64,000 nucleotides of DNA from Pseudoroseicyclus aestuarii (GTDB taxonomy: Bacteria > Pseudomonadota > Alphaproteobacteria > Rhodobacterales > Rhodobacteraceae), in the NCBI RefSeq assembly GCF_003217255.1, contig NZ_QJTE01000003.1, forward strand, positions 372,001 to 436,000, in the 5' to 3' direction. Below are positions 61,023 through 64,000 of this stretch, piece after piece. Position 1 is the first letter of the stretch; each line of letters begins with the position of its first letter. A program made the translations under genes and the position numbers. The notes under the pieces are model-generated. The model was not told where the DNA came from. It ran no database searches and saw only the letters and a list, made by a program, of their open reading frames with translations.

Positions 61023-61397
61023 ATGGGTCCTGCACAAGACGAATCGGGCCTCGTCCCGCAAGAGGCGGGCCGCTCCGGGACGGTGGGACGGCGCGCTGGC
61101 CTCGCCCTGCGGCGGGGCGGCGCCCTGCTGCTGCTGGCCGGTGCCGCGGCTTGCGGGCCGGCTTCGGGAGACAAATCCTCGGACGGGTTCATAAACCGGC
61201 ACGGCCCCGCGGATCTGGTCGCCGGGATCTGGATCGACCCCGAGGGCTGCGATCACTGGATCATCGACGACGGGCTGGAGGGCTATCTCTCCGAGCGGCT
61301 GCAGCCCGACGGGCGCCCCGTCTGCTCCGGCGTGGGAGAGCCGGGTACCGCGGTCGGCCCCTTCAAGGAGGGCTCGCCCCTGCCGGACCTGCTCTAG
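61023..61397 (+). CDS. Putative lipoprotein carrying the WIDPxGC module
   Basis: 124 residues. A basic N-terminus and hydrophobic stretch (LLLLAGAAACGP) suggest a lipobox with Cys44, although the leader is unusually long. Residues about 68-101 read GIWIDPEGCDHWIIDDGLEG and end DGRPVC, closely matching the module in the preceding OmpA protein. No OmpA domain follows. AAGGAGG lies five bases before the ATG. The pair probably arose by duplication of the module. Confidence 0.65.
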   Translation: MGPAQDESGLVPQEAGRSGTVGRRAGLALRRGGALLLLAGAAACGPASGDKSSDGFINRHGPADLVAGIWIDPEGCDHWIIDDGLEGYLSERLQPDGRPVCSGVGEPGTAVGPFKEGSPLPDLL

Positions 61398-61497
61398 CCG
61401 CGGCCTCGCCAGCGCTTTCTGGCGGCCTTGGGGCAGGGGGCCGCTGCCTTTGGTGCCGTGCAGGGCAGCTGATGCCTTGCGCCGCCGCTCCGCAATC

Positions 61498-61514
61498 GCC
61501 ACCATAAAGGTGGC
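61498..61514 (+). other. Small hairpin before phoH
   Basis: GCCACC (61498-61503) and GGTGGC (61509-61514) around ATAAA, 40 bases before the phoH start. It may influence leader structure. No other element was recognised in the 156-base gap. Confidence 0.35.
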
Positions 61515-61553
61515 CCGGTGAGGCAGGGCGCATCAGGCCTGAAGGAGCGCTGC

Positions 61554-62552
61554 TTGACGACCATCGCCACTCAACCCGAAACGGTTCTCGAATTTTCCGA
61601 CAACTTTCTGCTGATTGACCTCTGCGGAGAGCACGACCGCCACCTGGCGACCATAGAAGAGCGTCTGGACGTGCAGATCCTGCGCCGCGGCAATCGGCTC
61701 GGCATCATCGGCGAGGACGAGTCCGTGCGGCTGGCCGAGGGCGTGCTGCGCGCGCTCTACGAGCGGCTGGAAAGCGGCCGCACGGTCGAGCCGGCGGATG
61801 TCGACCGCGAACTGCGCATGCCCGCCGTCGCCGCCACCGCGCCCGAGGCGCAGGGCGGCGACCAGATCGCCCTCTTCAAGGGCGGCGAGGCCGAGCGGAT
61901 CGAGATCAAGACCCGCCGCAAGATGGTCGAGCCGCGCACCGCCGCGCAGAAGGCCTATGTGCAATCCCTCTACAAAAGCGAGCTGGCCTTCGGCATCGGC
62001 CCCGCCGGCACCGGCAAGACCTACCTCGCCGTCGCCGCCGGCGTGAACATGTTCATGCAAGGTCATGTCGACCGGATCATCCTCTGCCGCCCCGCCGTCG
62101 AGGCGGGCGAGCGCCTGGGCTTCCTGCCCGGCACGCAGGAGGAGAAGGTCGATCCCTACATGCAGCCGCTCTACGACGCGCTGAACGATTTCCTCGGCGC
62201 GCGCGACGTGGCCAAGCTGCGCGAGCAGAAGATGATCGAGATCGCGCCGCTGGCCTTCATGCGCGGCCGCACCCTGGCCCGCGCCTTCGTCGTGCTGGAC
62301 GAGGCGCAGAACGCCACGACCATGCAGATGAAGATGTTCCTGACCCGCCTGGGCGAGGGCAGCCGCATGGTGGTTACGGGCGACCGCAGCCAGGTCGACC
62401 TGCCGCGCGGCGTCGCCTCGGGGCTGCATGACGCCGAGCGGCTGCTGAAGGGCATCCCGAAGATCGCCTTCAACTACTTCACCTCGAAGGACGTGGTCCG
62501 GCACCCGCTGGTCGCCGCGATCATCGACGCCTACGAGGCCGACACGCCCTGA
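61554..62552 (+). CDS. phoH: PhoH-family ATPase (YbeZ-like)
   Basis: 332 residues. N-terminal KH-like region ([20 protein letters not shown]), then a RecA-type P-loop domain: Walker [16 protein letters not shown], Walker [17 protein letters not shown], and sensor [15 protein letters not shown]. YbeZ works with YbeY in rRNA maturation. The TTG at 61554 has AAGGAG seven bases upstream and is preferred; a GTG at 61518 would add 12 residues. YbeY lies downstream but a gene on the other strand intervenes. Confidence 0.92.
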   Translation: MTTIATQPETVLEFSDNFLLIDLCGEHDRHLATIEERLDVQILRRGNRLGIIGEDESVRLAEGVLRALYERLESGRTVEPADVDRELRMPAVAATAPEAQGGDQIALFKGGEAERIEIKTRRKMVEPRTAAQKAYVQSLYKSELAFGIGPAGTGKTYLAVAAGVNMFMQGHVDRIILCRPAVEAGERLGFLPGTQEEKVDPYMQPLYDALNDFLGARDVAKLREQKMIEIAPLAFMRGRTLARAFVVLDEAQNATTMQMKMFLTRLGEGSRMVVTGDRSQVDLPRGVASGLHDAERLLKGIPKIAFNYFTSKDVVRHPLVAAIIDAYEADTP

Positions 62553-62562
62553 CGGCGGGCCA

Positions 62563-63675
62563 TCAGCCCTCAGGCATGTAGCGCTCGGTCAGGGTCCAGC
62601 CGCTTTCGCTGGACAGAAGGCGCAGCAGCGCCCGGTCCAGCCCCTCGCGCAGGGGAGAGCCCTGCGGCAGGGCGAAGGCGACGAGCGCCGGGTCGAGCGT
62701 GCTGGTGGTCACCGTCCAGTCGTAGGCGCCGCGATCGGCGATCGCGCTGCGCAGCGCGGGCGTCGCGGCGGCGACGCTGTCGACGCTGTCCGCCTCGAGC
62801 GCGGCGAGCGCCGCGGGCAGGTCCGGGAAGGGCGCCAGCTCTGCCGCCGCGCCCTGCAGGTAGACCTGGGTGGAGCTGCCCTCGACCACGCCGACGGTCT
62901 GGTCCGCCAGCGCCTCGGGCAGCTGCAGGTCGGCGTCGATGCCGGTCAGATTAACTACCGTGGCCGTCAGGATCGAGCTGACGGCAAGGCCGACCAGCAT
63001 CCACAGCATCGCCACCGCGCGGCCAGCCGTGGTCACCGGCGCCTTGTCGCCGTAGCCGATGGTGGTCAGCGTGACGCCCGCCCACCAGAAGCCGTCGCCC
63101 AGCCCCTTGGCCGCGCCATGATGGAACTGCTCGCCGTTGCGCCGCCGCTCGAGCAGCCAGATCAGCGCGCCGACGATCAGCAGCAGCAGCGACAGCCCGA
63201 GGATGATCCGCAGGAAGGCCAGCGAGGCAAAGCCCGTCACCACGGTCCACAGGCGGCTGTCGGAATGCCCCGCCACGCCCATGGTCGCGGTGTAGATCGG
63301 CTGCGTCAGGTCGAAGGCCTCTTCGCGCGCCTCGGTGGCGATCACCGGCAGGGCCAGATCGACGCGCCCCTCGCGCAGCGCGGCCTCGGCCCCGCCCGGC
63401 TCCAGCGCGACCAGATCGAAGGTCAGCCCCTCGCTCTCGGCGATCAGCCGCCAGAGGTCGACCGCCAGCCCCAGGTGGGCGCCATCCTTGGTCCGCGAGG
63501 CGAAGGGCGGCATCGGCTGCACCCCGACCCGCAGCGGCCCCTCGGGCAGGGCCTGCGCCTGGCCCGGGTCGAAAAGACCGGCGGCGGCGCCGGGCCGATC
63601 CTGCTGCGCGGCGGCGGGCAGGGCGGCGCAAAGCGTCAGGCAGGCGAGGAGGAAGAGGCGAATTGCTTGCGTCAC
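62563..63675 (-). CDS. Prokaryotic ionotropic glutamate-receptor-like potassium channel (GluR0 type)
   Basis: 370 residues. After a signal peptide (ACLTLCAALPAAAQQ) comes lobe one of a periplasmic binding domain (about 45-135: LRVGVQPMPPFASR, GLAVDLWRLIAESEG). The channel follows: a first helix (about 152-175), the pore loop TLTTIGYGDKAP with the K+ filter GYGD at 207-210, and a second helix (about 218-240). Lobe two of the binding domain (about 247-370, VGVVEGSSTQVYL) returns. The interrupted ligand domain is the GluR0 architecture. Ligand is probably an amino acid. GTG start behind AAGGAG. The gene lies antiparallel between phoH and ybeY. Confidence 0.85.
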   Translation of the reverse strand: MTQAIRLFLLACLTLCAALPAAAQQDRPGAAAGLFDPGQAQALPEGPLRVGVQPMPPFASRTKDGAHLGLAVDLWRLIAESEGLTFDLVALEPGGAEAALREGRVDLALPVIATEAREEAFDLTQPIYTATMGVAGHSDSRLWTVVTGFASLAFLRIILGLSLLLLIVGALIWLLERRRNGEQFHHGAAKGLGDGFWWAGVTLTTIGYGDKAPVTTAGRAVAMLWMLVGLAVSSILTATVVNLTGIDADLQLPEALADQTVGVVEGSSTQVYLQGAAAELAPFPDLPAALAALEADSVDSVAAATPALRSAIADRGAYDWTVTTSTLDPALVAFALPQGSPLREGLDRALLRLLSSESGWTLTERYMPEG

Positions 63676-63760
63676 CGGGTGCTCCTTGTTGACCCGGCGA
63701 TGCTGTCAAAGCATGGGGCAGTCAGGCAACCCCCGCCGTCGGGGGAGCGGGAGGGCCGGC

Positions 63761-64000
63761 ATGACCGTCGAGACGATGATCGAAGACAGCCGCTGGGGGC
63801 GCATCGGCCTCGAGCCGCTGGCCGAGAAGGCGGCCGCGGCGGTGCTGACGCGGCTGGGGCTGAAGCCGGCGCGCTTCGAGATCAGCCTGCTGGGATGCTC
63901 GGACAGCCGCATCGCCGAGCTCAATGCCGATTTCCGCGGCAAGCCGAAGGCGACCAACGTGCTGAGCTGGCCCTCGGAAGAGCGCGGCGCGGAGCGGGCG
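63761..64000 (+). CDS. ybeY: YbeY, rRNA maturation endoribonuclease (5' part only)
   Basis: The first 80 residues are present; the gene runs off the window. KPARFEISLLGCSDSRIAEL, then FRGKPKATNVLSWPS match the YbeY N-terminal half. The HGxxHxxGYDH zinc motif lies beyond the edge. YbeY processes 16S rRNA 3' ends with PhoH/YbeZ. GGGAG lies about ten bases before the ATG. Confidence 0.93.
   Translation, partial: MTVETMIEDSRWGRIGLEPLAEKAAAAVLTRLGLKPARFEISLLGCSDSRIAELNADFRGKPKATNVLSWPSEERGAERA

Overview
The window looks like chromosomal DNA of a GC-rich alphaproteobacterium, most likely a member of the Rhodobacterales (Rhodobacter/Paracoccus-like). The evidence is the uniform high GC, dense ATGA/GTGA-coupled operons, a nasTS-controlled nitrate assimilation cluster in Paracoccus-like order, a trxB/Lrp divergent pair, a pgeF-midA-lgt block, a fused Sat-CysC, and small proteins typical of this order. 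I see no insertion sequence, prophage or CRISPR array. Genus is not assigned.

Layout. 1-1032: a GST fragment divergent from a WYL-domain regulator. 1025-8059 (minus): a coupled peptide-uptake operon (Tat-exported SBP, DppB- and DppC-like permeases, a fused double ATPase) ending in a CocE/NonD hydrolase. 8380-11309: a YgiC/YgiB-like pair and an HI0933-family flavoprotein. 11323-11803 (minus): an SH3 lipoprotein and tRNA-Cys.

12146-28631: a 16.5-kb nitrate, nitrite and cyanate assimilation cluster: nasT, nasS, an RNA leader with ANTAR-type hairpins and a terminator, nrtA, nrtB, a fused nrtC-nrtD, a GAF protein, nirB, nirD, a possible 31-residue microprotein, an FNT nitrite channel, cynS, nitrate reductase, a YbiB-like protein and cysG. 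The genes form a pathway: the ABC system imports nitrate, the reductase makes nitrite, NirBD makes ammonium, CysG supplies siroheme for NirB, and cyanase opens cyanate as another ammonium source. NasS/NasT would gate it through the leader RNA.

28843-43327: a Pcm-like methyltransferase, TolC-type porin, PopZ-like protein, a small conserved protein, efp, a DUF1194 lipoprotein, a fucosyltransferase-like/TPR fusion, sodB, a host-attachment pair, a LysM protein, an Atm1-type exporter and a Bcr/CflA efflux pump. 43437-46977: yfgM-like, bamB, der. 47189-51588: TspO-like protein, Sat-CysC, trxB and an Lrp regulator. 51585-58105: a degenerate Hint protein, pgeF, midA-like, lgt, ubiK, HAD, M42 peptidase, YbjN. 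58113-64000: a GT2-like protein, miaB, two proteins sharing a small domain, phoH, a glutamate-receptor-like potassium channel on the opposite strand, and the start of ybeY.

The signals most worth a second look are the nrtA leader RNA, the iGluR-like channel sitting between phoH and ybeY, the perfect inverted repeat with 23-bp arms after der, an AAATATCC...CCGGGGG element found at two convergent gene ends, the PopZ-like protein, the fucosyltransferase/TPR fusion, and the uncharacterised extras in the nitrate operon.
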